From Sepioteuthis lessoniana (lineage: Eukaryota; Mollusca; Cephalopoda; Myopsida; Loliginidae), in assembly GCA_963585895.1 (NCBI GenBank), contig OY757924.1:63064195-63128194 (forward strand): 64,000 nucleotides of DNA, written 5' to 3'. Numbering within the stretch: the stretch's first letter is position 1; the number at the start of each line of letters is the position of its first letter. Shown piece after piece: positions 10,834 to 22,893 of the stretch. The notes beneath the pieces were generated by a model that worked only from the letters and a program-made list of their open reading frames with translations, was not told where the DNA came from and made no database searches. A program made the position numbers and the translations under genes.

Positions 10834-10939
10834 TTTTGATATTTCTAGGAATAAAATAGTCAACTTAATATCAATTTTGAAGATACTTTTAATATTTCTT
10901 GGAATAAAATAGTCTACTTGATATTAATTTTGAAGATAC
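10834..10939. repeat. Two-copy 53-bp tandem duplication
   Basis: Unit 1 is 10834-10886 and unit 2 is 10887-10939, both starting TTTT(G/A)ATATTTCT and ending AATTTTGAAGATAC. They differ at about five positions, so the duplication is fairly old but clear. Confidence 0.85.
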
Positions 10940-11095
10940 CAGAAACAGTTGGAAAAAAAAAAAATTGCGCGTGCATTTTTCGCGCGTGAAACTTGTTTAC
11001 TGTTTGGTTATTTGTTTTTCTTAAAAGTACCTTTCGTTCAACACAAATCTATATTATTTTTTCTCAATATGTCTACTGTCTATATAAATAAGTCA

Positions 11096-11525
11096 AAATG
11101 GCCGCAGATGAGGAGTAAAACGTCCCACAACGAGTACCTGGATGTGATACTGAAGAACATCTGATGATGAAGCCTTAGTACTGGAGTTTTGGGGAATGTG
11201 GAGTACACTTATTGCCATTACATTTAAGTCAACTATGACCCAAATTTTGAGTACGGTTTATGGTCCCATTTATGGATTGAATAGAACCGTTTTATCATTT
11301 ACTATACTAGAAAACATATAACAGTATGCACACAAATAGGGTCATTTTAACTATTATTATTACATAGTGCTTAAACAATTCATATGGTTTTCTATAAATA
11401 GCAACACTTGAGACAAACTGTCTGCAAACAATAAATAACAATACTTGAAATCCTGTATTCGTGCCAACAATGGCAATAGTAGAAAACATTTAACTGTCTG
11501 CGAGCAAATATATGGTTCCTTTAAA
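11096..11525 (+). mobile_element. Family B element, 5' and 3' incomplete (B4)
   Basis: Recognisable pieces are GAGGAGTAAAACGTCCC, CTGGATGTGATACTGAAG, CATCTGATGATGAAG, TTTTGGGGAATGTGGAGTAC and TTATTGCCATTACA. Internal units (ACTTGAAATCC, CATTTAACTGTCTGCGAGC) follow. The first hairpin and the tail are not visible. Confidence 0.5.
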
Positions 11526-11974
11526 AATGTTTGCTTTTTTTTTTTTTTTTTCAATTAAAAATGTATAAACAATTTTGCCTTAATCTATTTAATGAAAATT
11601 ATATTGATGTATATGATTTTGTTACACGATTGTTGATATACCATAATACAAAACGAAGTAAAAATAGAATTAAACTGGCTTTTTCCATGTAATAGGCACA
11701 CATTTTTTTAAAAATTGCAGTTACGTGACAGGTGCTCTTTGTAAAATTTAATATTGACAATTTGTTCTTACTTAAATTGTAGCAACACTAGATATTTTTA
11801 GTCATTTCCAGATGATTTTATGAGCGTTTTTATGTTCTTGACAAATCCATACATATGTTTTCTTATTCTTTGCTTTCGCGATGTTTGTTCATGTTGTTTC
11901 TTTATGATTACATTCACCATCAAAGGGTCAATTAGCTTAACATTTATTGCCATGGGAAATAGACTCGAAAAATT
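11526..11974. other. No recognised feature
   Basis: AT-rich DNA with a poly-T run near 11530-11550. Confidence 0.4.
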
Positions 11975-12585
11975 GACTCGCTTAGCCGAGTTGCGTAGGG
12001 ATGTAGAATACACTGACTGCACCTCTGAGAAGAGGTAAGACCCTCCCCGTTAATAAGTGTCCTAGATATGACATAAGCTAATTGATGGCGAATTTCCAGT
12101 CCTGGAGCTTTGGGGACTGTGAAATACTCCTTCATTTCCAACACTCCAAAGTCCACTGTGACCAGGAGATAATACATGACAGACCTGTCTATGGTTCAAA
12201 CAAATGATTAAGAGTTAATAGAATTATAAGTGTTAGATATCAATCATAGAAACCATTTAACTGAGTAGGAACAGTAACAATACTAGTGTGCAAACTGATT
12301 AGTTTTAACTCATTTCAAAATCACCAAATTATTCACTTAGAAATTATATGTATATCCATGTAACTGACATCAAATAAATGATTAATAGTAAATAGAATCA
12401 TTCGTGTTGGATGACAATACGTAAAACCATTTAACTTTCTGCTAAAAGATGAGCGAAAAATCGTTTAAACATTTTGTCAATAAAATGTTTACAAGTCATA
12501 TTTATTATACTTACCAAGTGGATTTCGCACTTAATAAGTTAAAATGGTTAATATGCTATAAAACCAAACCGACTTCAATTACTAT
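11975..12585 (+). mobile_element. Family B element (B5)
   Basis: It has the head CGAGTTGCGTAGGGATGTAG, the block ACTGACTGCACCTCTGAG, GTGTCCTAGATATGACAT and a shortened palindrome TCCAGTCCTGGAG. Long internal units follow (AACCATTTAACTGAG; TGATTAATAGTAAATAGAAT). The tail is TGGTTAATATGCTATAAAACC with CAAACCG. Confidence 0.65.
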
Positions 12586-12609
12586 GCAACGCTCTTTGTC
12601 TAACACTTT

Positions 12610-12790
12610 TTGTTAATGCCTTTAGTAAAGGCTTGAATACATCGTTTTTTCTCCACTAGGGGGTAATTATTAATGTAGACTACCCTTAAATCTCTAGCCT
12701 AGTTTAATCGGTATAGAAGAAAAACGTTCCTTCTGAGAAAAATATGCCTCTTTGAATCAGTTTAGGAGATCGAAATTCTATATGTATGAT
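12610..12790 (+). mobile_element. Possible old SINE-A/C core
   Basis: TAGTAAAGGCTTGAATAC, TCTCCACTAGGGGGTAATTA and AGACTACCC follow the order of the shared SINE central domain, but divergence is heavy and neither head nor tail is clear. Confidence 0.3.
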
Positions 12791-13004
12791 CAGTGTTCGT
12801 TCTTTAATATTGTAGCTAAATACACGTGGTCCCTAAAAAGGACTTGGATTTGATTGGGTAAAGTCACCTACCTATTTCTCTGGGAAATGGCAGGAAAAGT
12901 ATTGAAAGATTAAATGGGACTATAAAAAGAACATTAACTATCCCTGACCAGGTTGATAATCCTGATTTTTCTCCTCTACTGTGGGTTTATAACGCAGAAA
13001 AAAG

Positions 13005-13165
13005 TTTCTTGAGAATGGCTCTCAATAGTATCTGGTGGTGAGACTCCAGTTCTTGATCTCCCCAGTGTAAAATACCTCTTCATTGCCACACTCTGATGTT
13101 CAACATGATATGGAATGTTTCTTAGCGTCCAATCTATGGGTCAAATATATCTGATAACTAGATTT
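13005..13165 (+). mobile_element. Family B fragment (B6)
   Basis: It matches the middle of the conserved domain: ATCTGGTGGTGAGACTCCAG, AAATACCTCTTCATTGCCAC and ATCTATGGGTCAAATA. Head, internal units and tail are absent. Confidence 0.5.
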
Positions 13166-13317
13166 TCTTCCATTAGATAGGACCACATCCTATATAAGCA
13201 AGTCCAATAAACTTAAGTCACTTGAAGATACAATTGTTTGATGAGATTAGATACAATATAATTGAAAGGAAAAGAATACCAATTATATCAAAATACTTAC
13301 GTGAAACTATATATTAT

Positions 13318-14040
13318 TTGGTCCTGTTAGTTGAGGAAGCAGAATACATCGACTGCATCTCAGCATACGAGTAAAATTCCTCGGACAAAAGTCCTGGATA
13401 TGATGCAAAAAAAATCTGATGATGATGGTCCAGTAATGCCGGAGCTTTGCTGAAGGCTCAATACTTCTTTATTGCCATCGCTCCCAATTCTGCTCTATCC
13501 GGAGTGGTAGCTCCTAATAAGGCATTATCTATGGATCAAATAGAACTATTTGTCATTTAAACAATATTTATGCTAAACATAATTGTTTAAAAATAGAACT
13601 GTTTGACCATTTAACTGTGTGAAAATAGATGACTGATGTCTGTGATACATATACTTGAAATCATTTAACTTCGTTTACATGCTAAACTGAATTGCTTGAA
13701 ATTGAACTGTTTGATAGTTTGAGTGTGTGTAAACAGAAACCTGTGTACTCATGCTAAATTGGAAAGCTTAAGATTAAACAGTTTTTACATTTAACTGCAT
13801 GTAAACAAAAAACTGTATTCAAACAAATGACAATGTCAACAAAATCTGTGTACTTAAGCTAAACTGGACTTTAAGAAATATAATGGAAAATTTAACTGTG
13901 CAAAAAAAGCTCAAGCAAGTTTTAAAATGTCATCTACAAAACGTGTTTAGAAATTAGATTAAATATATGTATGAAAAGGATTTGTCATTAAATGTGACTT
14001 TCACTGATTGATATGCCGTAAAACCAAGGCAAATAAAAAA
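13318..14040 (+). mobile_element. Family B element with expanded internal array (B7)
   Basis: It has the head GTTGAGGAAGCAGAATACATC, the block GACTGCATCTCAGC, CCTGGATATGATGC, GTCCAGTAATGCCGGAGC and TTATTGCCATCGCT, then CGGAGTGGTAGCTCC. From about 13550 there are repeated units built on GCTAAACTGAATTG, GAACTGTTTGA and TTTAACTGTGTG, at least five. The tail (13978-14035) has ATTTGTCATTAAATGTG and TGATATGCCGTAAAACC. Confidence 0.75.
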
Positions 14041-14237
14041 TACTTGTTGCATAACAAGAAATTATTTGTATTGGGAATACTTACTTGTTGCAATAATTGC
14101 TTACTAAGGATCATAATTAGTATTTTAAACCTTATAACATTGCGGAAATTAATAGTCATGAAAAAGTAGTTACTTTAAATTGTATAATTAACATTAGATA
14201 TTCTTTAAAATGACAAATGGGTGAAAATAATTTATTT

Positions 14238-14483
14238 TATTGTGAATTGAATTACCCGGACTAGAAAATCCGGTGAACACTTGCGCGCGACATACGGAAA
14301 CACTGGACAACTCTTTTGGCTCTGCATTCTGTGGATGCTGGTTCAATCTTCAGTGGTGGAGATCACAGTATGCACTGCTGATGAGACCTAATAAGCTCGA
14401 AACATCTGTCCAATGTTTCCTTATGTCACGCACAAGTGTTTGCCAGATTTTCTGGTTACGGTAATTCAATTCACAAAATATTT
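14238..14483. mobile_element. Foldback (MITE-like) element with hammerhead-like core
   Basis: The two ends are inverted copies. The left arm starts near 14239 with TTGTGAATTGAATTACC. The right arm ends near 14480 with GGTAATTCAATTCACAA. The arms continue inward to about 14311 and from about 14406: GAAAATCCGG pairs with CCAGATTTTC, ACACTTGCGCG with CGCACAAGTGT, and GGAAACACTGGACA with TGTCCAATGTTTCC. No transposase is present. The centre holds CTGATGAG...CTCGAAAC. Confidence 0.75.
14378..14403 (+). ncRNA. Hammerhead-ribozyme-like core motif
   Basis: CTGATGA (14378-14384) and GAAAC (14399-14403) match the two conserved hammerhead core strands. The stem-II position between them (GACC...GCTC) has one mismatch, which a GGTC would have paired perfectly. 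Downstream, GAAACAT and ATGTTTC can form a stem III hairpin. Stem I and a good cleavage triplet are not convincing, so activity is doubtful. Confidence 0.35.
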
Positions 14484-15366
14484 CCTCTGCTTAAAAAAGA
14501 AAATGTACAACTAGTGTTTATTTTACTTTGGAATACATAGTTGGTTGGAAAGTATGAAAAAAAAAAACTCTTTACCAGCAACTACTCAAAATAAGTGAAT
14601 ATGAAAGTACAATATATGCAATTTCCTCAGCTCTACTCACAAGATAAACCCGGTTGGATTGCGACGCCGTAAAACCAGTCTATATTAACACTTCACAATT
14701 TCTTAATTGTAACTCTTGAATGATAGACAAGCTTAACAAGAAATAAGTATAAAGCAAGTATTATGCATCCATAAGACTTAAAGTTACTTTATAACGATAC
14801 GTCTTTCGTGTATTCACATTAAACCATATGTTTAAAATGTTTCTAAATCACAAAACCAGTGTCCGATAAATATAAACCAGTATTTCTAACAAATAAATCG
14901 TTGAAGAAGCGTGTGCCGTCAAGTTCTTTGTTTAATATGTTTGAACCAGGACATAAAACGTAATAATTTAATTAGTTTTTAAGACATAAAAGAAAATTAA
15001 TGATCTCAGCTGAAACCAGAGAACAATGAATTTTCGCGCTATTAGCACAGGATCATCTTTTGGTAATTAAGTCCATCGTAGTTTTCTTACTTATTTTTTA
15101 TGTAAAGTTTACAAAGCTGTGTTTCAGATGAAATTTTCTACGCATCGGCAAATACACGTTTTATTTGTGAGAGGCAAAGTAAAAGAAAGATTATCGAATA
15201 ATCATATAATAATAAAGTTATTTCACATGTTTTCAGTGAAGTATAAATTAATACGTGTTAAATTTTTCATTAGATTCAAATAGGTTTGATTAATTGATAT
15301 CTAAGCCCAGTAGTAGTATGTGTTATTTAACTCCAGACCATCGGATGCAGCTTGAATATATAAGGC
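14484..15366. other. Mostly unassigned AT-rich stretch
   Basis: A possible tail remnant of Family B or SINE-C lies at 14645-14690 (CCCGGTTGGATTGCGACGCC and GTAAAACC). Otherwise I see nothing. Confidence 0.35.
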
Positions 15367-15388
15367 ATCTGTCTGTCTCTCTCTCTCT

Positions 15389-15429
<41 letters not shown>
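15367..15429. repeat. (CT)n then (AT)n microsatellite
   Basis: About 20 bp of CT/TCTG-rich repeats is followed by about 38 bp of perfect AT. It abuts the 3' end of the LINE-1 fragment. Confidence 0.97.
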
Positions 15430-15430
<1 letters not shown>

Positions 15431-16227
15431 GTGTGTCACGCAACCAGCGCAGATCTCCCTGACCCTCTCTCGCCACCCTTCTATAACGTCCATCACCCCC
15501 GGTAGATCTTCAAGGCTACAACCTGTATCGGCACAGTTTTTGTATATAAGTTCTAGCTGCTCGAAATGCCTTTGCTTGTCCATGTGAAGCGGTCCAGAGG
15601 AGTATGTTACTTATGTGTTCATTCCTACCTCTCTTGCTATGTCCCGCATGTCTGGTCAGTCTAACTTTGTTAGTTTTCATGACGGGTGGTAAGTGACCGT
15701 ACAGCTGCTGTTTTGTGGGGTGCTGCCTTTGCAGCATTCTTGTGTAGTTGCCGTCAAGCTTTTCCTCCATTCATTGAGATAGCGTCCATGTAGTGTATGT
15801 ATACAGTAGTATCGATACGACCGCTACTTGGAAAAAACTGCGTTTCATTTTATCGGTCTGGTCTGACTTCCTTATGACCGATAGCCTATAGATAGCGGTC
15901 CATGCCTTTGCTAGACGTGTACTGATGTCTAAGTTGATGAGACATTGCTTCTTAGGTAGGTGAACTTGTCTACTAGTTTCAGAGAACTACAGTTTTATGT
16001 GGAAATGTCACCTCTTTGATTAAAGCACATGTATTCCCTCTTGTCTGCGTTGACATGGAGGCTTATACCAGCAACTGCTCGTTCCAGACAATATATCGGG
16101 GTCTCGACTTGGGAGGGTGTATTTGCCAGACACGCTATGTCATCGGCGTAGTCCGCGTCCGTGAATGTATGTGCGGGTTATCTTTAACTTCTCTCCTTCG
16201 TCAGGTTGAAACGATTGTCTTTCTTTA
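15430..16227 (-). mobile_element. LINE-1 fragment with reverse transcriptase YADD motif
   Basis: On the minus strand this encodes the end of the polymerase domain and the C-terminal segment of LINE-1. The catalytic motif DADYADDIA is at about 16133-16157 (YADD codons 16139-16150). LYGHLPPV, TRHAGH and a final WRERVREI near 15440-15470 follow. Several frameshifts and stops break the frame, for example near 15520-15580 where two frames overlap. It is 5'-truncated upstream of the YADD motif, with (AT)n on both sides. The 3' end runs into CACATTATATA rather than (GAT)n, so it may belong to a sister subfamily. Confidence 0.85.
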
Positions 16228-16229
16228 TT

Positions 16230-16230
<1 letters not shown>

Positions 16231-16281
<51 letters not shown>
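16231..16281. repeat. (AT)n microsatellite
   Basis: Perfect alternating A/T next to the 5'-truncated end of the LINE-1 fragment. Confidence 0.97.
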
Positions 16282-16284
<3 letters not shown>

Positions 16285-17888
16285 TCAGAGAGTACTAAGA
16301 ACAGTGATCTTCAATATGGAATCGAATTCGTTTTTTGAGAAAATAGATTTCACAGCTCTTCATACATATACGTTTATCGAGCAATTTTTCATTCTACTAT
16401 TCATTTTCTGTTTCATTTAAATACTCTCATATTCCTATCTGAGACGCATAAAACTATCACCCTGAACGAAAAACCAAAATGTTGAGTGCTTAACATTTCC
16501 GCGCAATAATAATTTTATCATTTTGTTTTCTTTTAATCATAACATAGAAATACAACAGAGACAACTGCATGCGAAAGATAAATAGGAATTTTATCTATAT
16601 GAATTCGATCGTGCGTTTTTTATCCTTATATATATATATAATTTCATTCCACAGTTTGATGATTAAAAAACCTTGAAGAATAAAGGTGATTGTCATACCA
16701 ACGGTAGTAACTGCCCTTTAAACGATCCAGAAAGGTCAATAAAATAGTATAAATAGTCAGAAATGCATTTCGGAAGCTTTATTCTGATATTCATCGACAG
16801 ATTCTAGAAAATTTAGTTTTATGTTTATTTATTTGTGAAACATTTATACAGGTTTTCTTTTTTCACTTCGATCAGGAAAAGGAGCTAATGAATAAAATTA
16901 ATTTATACGCTTAGTTTTATCACTATTATTTCCAATATGGAATTTTAATGATATTACGAAATAAGCGAATCAAACAGACACTTTTGTTTCTTTGTGGACG
17001 GTAGTTTCCCTAAATGGCCACCGTGTTCATTAAATTTAACTTTGATCAGTAATACATGGTAAAACCCGACCTCGAATGTTCTCATTGAAACTTTGAAAAC
17101 ATTCACGAAATAATGAAAAAAATACATCTATTTATCTCACCAAGGTAGAATCATTGCTCATTTGAAGCGAGCATTTTACTTTTATTGTATTCTGATCAAT
17201 AGGGCATTAGGTACGATAATTGGGATTATATCAAGTTTCATAAACTTGCGTTGTGCAATAAATTCATCCTCTTAAACATTTACTGCTTTATCATGATAGA
17301 CATATCTGAACATAATGAAAAATATTGGTTGAGTGATAGACCTGAACATAAAGATATATATTGTTAGTGTTGCTTGTCACTATTTTACTTTGTGGGTTTG
17401 CGCCGAGCCAAATGCGATATAATTTGGAGAGAGTACAATATCTCTGATAGAGCTATTATATGATGATGGTGATGATATTAAGTAAATATATATTAGATTT
17501 TATATATATTTAATAGCATGGAAACCTGTCTGCGACTTTAAGTTTCATCCTCAAAATTTGCAGTTTAAACATAAATAACTGACACACACGCAGACACACG
17601 TGTGTTTTTTTACACACACTCAGGGTGTCTAATATCATTTAAGATGAACGTATTGCATCAGACAAGAGCGATATAATTTCGTAGTCTAATACCTTAACCA
17701 TTTCTTGTTCAAATCATCACAGATTTTAACAGCATACGTTGAAAGAACTCAGAAATATGTTTGATATTTGAACGCCTTTTCTTCAACAGTGAATAGAATT
17801 TCTATAACGGGAGAGAGGGAGAGAATTTTGAGATGTTTCTACACATGCTGCAAAAAATTGAGGTCAGTTGAAGAAAAATTTGTGAATT
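16282..17888. other. Long stretch without recognised features
   Basis: AT-rich DNA. Short (AT) runs lie near 16627 and 17490, and a CACACG-rich spot near 17580-17620. No open frame is credible and no repeat family is recognised. Confidence 0.45.
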
Positions 17889-18138
17889 GGCATAATGTTT
17901 AGAGTGTACGCCAATGGTCCGGGGAGACCTGAGTTAAATCCTACGTCTAATTATACCAAAGACATAAAAGATGTTACTTGATGTTACCTTGCTTAACACC
18001 CAGCATTATAAGGTAAGGATCAAGGGTAAGGCGGAGCAATCCAGGGAAAAGAGTAGCGCCCTCTCCTACACTGTGGTGTAGTAGCTATCAAAAAGGGAGC
18101 CTTGGGGTCACCCTCGACTAAGGTCGCCGACTTTACAT
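17889..18138 (+). mobile_element. Family D SINE copy (D2)
   Basis: On the plus strand it has a degraded head CGCCAATGGTCCGGGGAGAC with box-B-like GAGTTAAATCC. The body follows: GTTACTTGATGTTACC, TTGCTTAACACCCAGC, AATCCAGGGAAAAGAGTAGC, GGTGTAGTAGCTATC and AAAGGGAGCC. It ends GGTCGCCGACTTTAC. This copy shows the family in its coding orientation most clearly. Confidence 0.75.
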
Positions 18139-18221
18139 ACTAACTAGATTACGAAATGTATCAATTTTTCACATACACGTTGTATATACATTTTCGAATT
18201 ATGTTATATTTAATAAAAAAC

Positions 18222-18263
18222 AAGTGTGTGTGTGTGTGTATATGTATATATATATATATATAG
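18222..18263. repeat. (TG)n(TA)n microsatellite
   Basis: About 17 bp of TG repeats continue into TA repeats with one interruption. Confidence 0.95.
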
Positions 18264-18897
18264 GACTTAATTCCCCAAAATAAATTTTGTTTATACCTTT
18301 TTGATTATCAGTTGGGTAAAGTGAAGGATATTTCGTGTATCATTGTTCCTTAGTTCGGTGCTTTTATGTTGATATTTGGTATGTGTGTCTTTTTTGTTCA
18401 TTTTATTTATGAAGTAATGTTAATCATTAAAATTAATGCCTTGCTTTTTCATATCGATATATTTTATCAGAAAATGTTTATTGGTGTCAGTATTTTGCAG
18501 TTAATTCGTTTTTGTAATTTAGAATTTGATTGCAATTTCGGCAAAAAATTATTTTCATTTTTTTTCTTTTAAGGCTTTAATTGCAAATCTTCTAACGATT
18601 GCAATCTTCAGTGATTTAACAAAATTTTACATAATGTATTTCGGTATCATATTTCAGTGGGTACATATATTTGAATATTGTTGAACTGTTTGTGTACATT
18701 AATTTAATATTGTTGCACTGTTTTTGTATAATCACAAAAAAAGAATCAAATTCATATGAAGAAAATTAATAATACGCATTACACTAAGATATTCATTCTT
18801 TGAAAATTATTTTGATCAGTATTAAAACTTATAAATAAAAGCAATCGACAAGTATCAATGCGACACAAGGTTATTTTTTCAAAGCAAACTTGAACTA

Positions 18898-19080
18898 ATT
18901 TAAGACTAGTTTTTCTTCTCTTATCCCACTTGCCTTGCTAATGTTATAGATCTCAGCCTGCTCTACTATTTATGCATAGTTAATGAGAATAGTTGAATTC
19001 ATATCTTTGCATTGTATATGCAAACAGAATTGTCCCGGATTTGAACTTTGGTTACTGGGTCTGTTCATCAAAAATCTTAA
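18898..19080 (-). mobile_element. Old SINE-A-type copy
   Basis: Read on the minus strand: box-B-like AAGTTCAAATCCGGGAC near 19037-19053, then the TATGCATAAATAGTAGAGCAG core and a GACTAGT-like end near 18905. The order matches SINE-A, with much divergence and no clear tail. Confidence 0.5.
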
Positions 19081-20465
19081 ACGTTGCATCAGCACTGTTT
19101 CCAATTTTGCAATTGCTGGTTTAATAAAGCCATATTTCTCTTTGAATTAATTTGACACACAATATCTTTCGGTGACCCGACCTTATGATTCTATATTTCC
19201 TGCGTTTTGCTCATTATTTAATTTGAAAAAGAAAAAAAAGTTGGGCGCAACGAAAAACTGATCAAAACTTTGCAAGGATTTGCATCTTTAAGGCATTCAT
19301 CCAGCGTCTGTCTGAAAGAAACATGAGGCATAAAAATCAACATGGGAATATGGAAAGTCAACGGGGAATAGTTCGTTGAAAATAAGCCGCAAAGAAGACG
19401 TCTATTTTCTAGTGATTTCCTAAACAAAGAAACACATGAAGGAGGAAATAAGATCGAGTGTGGCTTATCGAATTTTAGAATCTTGTGTCATATCCTTAGG
19501 CAACGAGAAAGATGTTTTTCAGAGCTTATGTCTGTGTAATCTCAGAGCGGTTCGTGTTTGGGCCTGGAAAGGTGATTTTGTAAAATAGTCTGTATTATAT
19601 CTCAAAGGATTTTTCTGTCTCAGTATATGAACAGACTTTTACCCGTTTTCTTTCGCCTTTGTACATATATGTCTCTAAGTAGAAATAGATACAGTTTTTT
19701 CTTTTTAATTTATTCTTTTCACCATGCAACAAATAAATTTACTGCGGATATTCTTTCTCGTTGTTTTTTTCCTGATTCTTCGTATTTTCAGTCGATTAAT
19801 ACCCTGATCATATATACTGTAGGTAGTTAAAGTCCCGTTAAACTGTTGAATATTACAAGCATCTGCAAATTATTGACAAGTTTAAATTGAATTAAGAACC
19901 TCTCAAAATACTTGTTAATGTTACCATTTTTTTAGAGCCAGTGTATTAATGAACATCGCAAACATTTAAAAAAAATAAACACTTCTTATTTACTCTTAAT
20001 ATCAACCCTTTTACAGCCAATGGACTTCACAATAATTCTGGACAGGTGAATTATCTAAAATAGGATCTATGTAAATATGGCGATATTTAGAGATGTCCCT
20101 CTAAAATACGCTTGAAGCTAGGAGCTTAACTTAAATATAGAGGTCCCAAAGGGAGTAACAACTTATTAGGATATTTAAATTAAATGTAGTTATCCGACGA
20201 TGGTTCAAAAATATTGCTGTCTTTAGACGAGTAGTTGCATAATGTGTCCAAAGAAATGCCAAATTCATTCTTTAAATTGAAAAGTATATCGTACACGTAA
20301 AAATAGTATGTCATAGGTAAGAAAACTGGTAATATCGGCTTGCACACAATTCTATATCATTACATAGGTATCTATTTATATAAGCCCTTCTCAAAGGTTA
20401 GGATGTGATACAGTCAATGTTTTTGCGTGACTTAAAGCTAGTTTGATTTTAGTGGGTCCCTTTTC
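19081..20465. other. No recognised feature
   Basis: AT-rich DNA. Small open frames (19218-19427, 19627-19830) have no motif. Confidence 0.4.
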
Positions 20466-20467
20466 TT

Positions 20468-20600
20468 TACATAGAGAGTTAACTTTACCGATGCCCAAGG
20501 ACTTAATCACTCCCATCATTTATCCATAACTGGGGAGAGGGGAAAATAATTCCTTCCTTTCCAAATGAATTTCCAAAAGCTTCTAGTCATTGATTTAATT
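20468..20600 (-). mobile_element. Possible old SINE-A core
   Basis: Minus-strand CTCTCCCCAGTTATGGATAA with ATGATGGGAGTGATTAAGTC matches the central domain order; head and tail are absent. Confidence 0.35.
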
Positions 20601-21455
20601 TCCTACTTATATAACCATTTCTCTAACGATGAAAGGTTTCTCGTTTAAAAAAAAAGTCTCAAAGTAGACGAAGAGTAGGTGAAAAATGGTAAAAAATTAG
20701 AAAGTTAGCATATGATTTTTCTCTTAATACTAATGAGTCAATAAAATGCAATACATTTAACAAGAGCAAATCTGAATATTTCTTTTAAAATATGATTAAT
20801 CAATTTAATCTTGTTTAATAAAGTAAACTATTAAAATCTAAAAAAACAATCGTCAGTTTCGTACAAGATTGAATTTCTTATAACCCCTCTTAAAAGAAAG
20901 ACATTGTTAATTAACATTGAATAAAGCGTTCGTAATTATCTTGGTATCACAAAGCATTTGTTTTAACTCTTGCGTAGAAACGCACACACAAGAATATTTG
21001 CTTAAAATTTCGACAACTTGTACCGTTGGACAACCCTCGTCTAAAATGTTTCTAATTGCTCGTTCAGCAAAATTTTCTTCGAAATTATATAAACAATCAC
21101 TTTGAGACTATTAACAATTTTAAAAATCGCACGTTTAATGTTTAGAAAGTGGGTTTAGTTTTTAACGTTACTTCTAAGTCAAACAGGATACCTCTCGGCT
21201 ATTTTGTTCCGTTTTTATCAATGATTTTAACCCCAAAATAGAAGCCCAGAAGACTAGGAGATAGAGAATACGTGTTTCGGGTCTTTGAACATCATAGACC
21301 TTCACTTTGGTGACCTAACTCTTGTTGATTTGCCACCAACTGGTGTCCAGGGATACTAACAGCAGCAAAATAAACAAACCATGAGGCTTTATACAAAGTA
21401 GAACTCTCGGAATCACCAATCAAATGCGACTCCGAGCCTCACTCCTACTCCCTCG
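20601..21455. other. No recognised feature
   Basis: AT-rich until about 21240, then a moderately GC-richer 170 bp with no match elsewhere in the window. Confidence 0.4.
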
Positions 21456-21499
<44 letters not shown>

Positions 21500-21517
21500 A
21501 GAGAGAGAGAGAGGAGG
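21456..21517. repeat. (AT)n then (GA)n microsatellite
   Basis: About 40 bp of AT followed by about 20 bp of GA repeats. Confidence 0.97.
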
Positions 21518-22893
21518 GAATTGTTATGCCATAAACACTTCCTAAGCAACCAAGCAATTTACTTCAGAAATATCGACTGCAACAGCGGTAGACTCACCAA
21601 GATTGGAAATTGCGAAAAAAAACTTTCGTAACGTTAAAAATATCTTTAAGAGCTGGCTGGGATTACAAACAACATTTCACTTGTATGTGTACTGCCAAAA
21701 TCCAGAAATACCGAAGGCAACTTGGTGGCCCGTGACATGGAATTCTGAGGACGTGTATGTTGGACACCCTCCGCGGAGGGTCTTGTTTAAGTAGCACAGT
21801 TAACTCAATTCTCTCTAAAAAGTAAACGGGCAACTTCTCTTTAAAAACTCGTTAACAATCTGAAAGTGTCGGTGTTATTCCTAAGAAAATTATTTCAGAA
21901 AGAAATTTAGTGGGGTCCAGCGATATACACACGTCAAAATATCTTCGATAATGACAAACCCTTTCACTAATGTTAGCGTCAGATAAAGGAGTATACCAAA
22001 GTGATTTTTATAGTTCACTTGATAATTTAGTTTATCAGCTCTCTTTGAGTTGTAATTTTGATTCTTGGTAGATTTTCCATACTTCTGGTCCTGTAACTAA
22101 GTATATCTATTAAAAAAGCCATGGGTAAATTGCTCCCGACCGTACTTTTTAAATGGCTCCAACGCGTAGAATTTTCTGCTTGGATAATGGTTAAGGTATC
22201 TTAAGATTTGAATTATATAGATATTTTATATCGGCTAGGGTGATGTTCCTTGTCTCATGTAGCCTGTTTATTGAAAAAGAATGTTCTGCTTTAAAGGGAC
22301 TAGCAATTATATCAGGTTGAAGTCACGTGCGTTTTCAAGATTATCGTATTTTCTCCGAAATACATGAATTACGGACCACACTGGAAGCAAGGTAAAAACT
22401 CTATGCGAAACTATAAAAAAAAAAGTTAGTTTCTAACTAGATGTGTGCCAATTTTGTTGGTGATTAGACTATAAAGAAACAAAATTGCTTACGATTATTT
22501 TTTTTTAACTTTGTGGGTTAAATAATTTGATTACCGTTTCTAGCTGTCTCGTTTAATTAGGAATTTAAAAAAAATCTCTTTCATTTGTTAAGCGTAAAGA
22601 ATAAAAGAAAAGACTTCGTAGCTTTGCACTTAATTTTCTGTCAAAAAATATTGTTCTTCCGTTGTCTGTTTAGCTCTTATGAGTTTGACTGTATTTCACC
22701 CAGTGAGCTTTCTCTTACTAATCATTAATATTTTTTAAAAAATATCTGCTTTACTTTTGATTTTTTACAAACCTTCACCGGTTCATGCCTTAAGTGAGAG
22801 AAGGTAATGATCATACGTATTTTCTGTTGTTTTTTTTCTTTTATTGCTGTCTCTTTCTGATGTTATTTTTTTCTAATCACATTGATAGTAAAA
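21518..22893. other. No recognised feature
   Basis: AT-rich DNA. The 63-codon frame 21603-21794 contains several Trp and Pro residues, but I recognise no domain in it. Confidence 0.4.
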
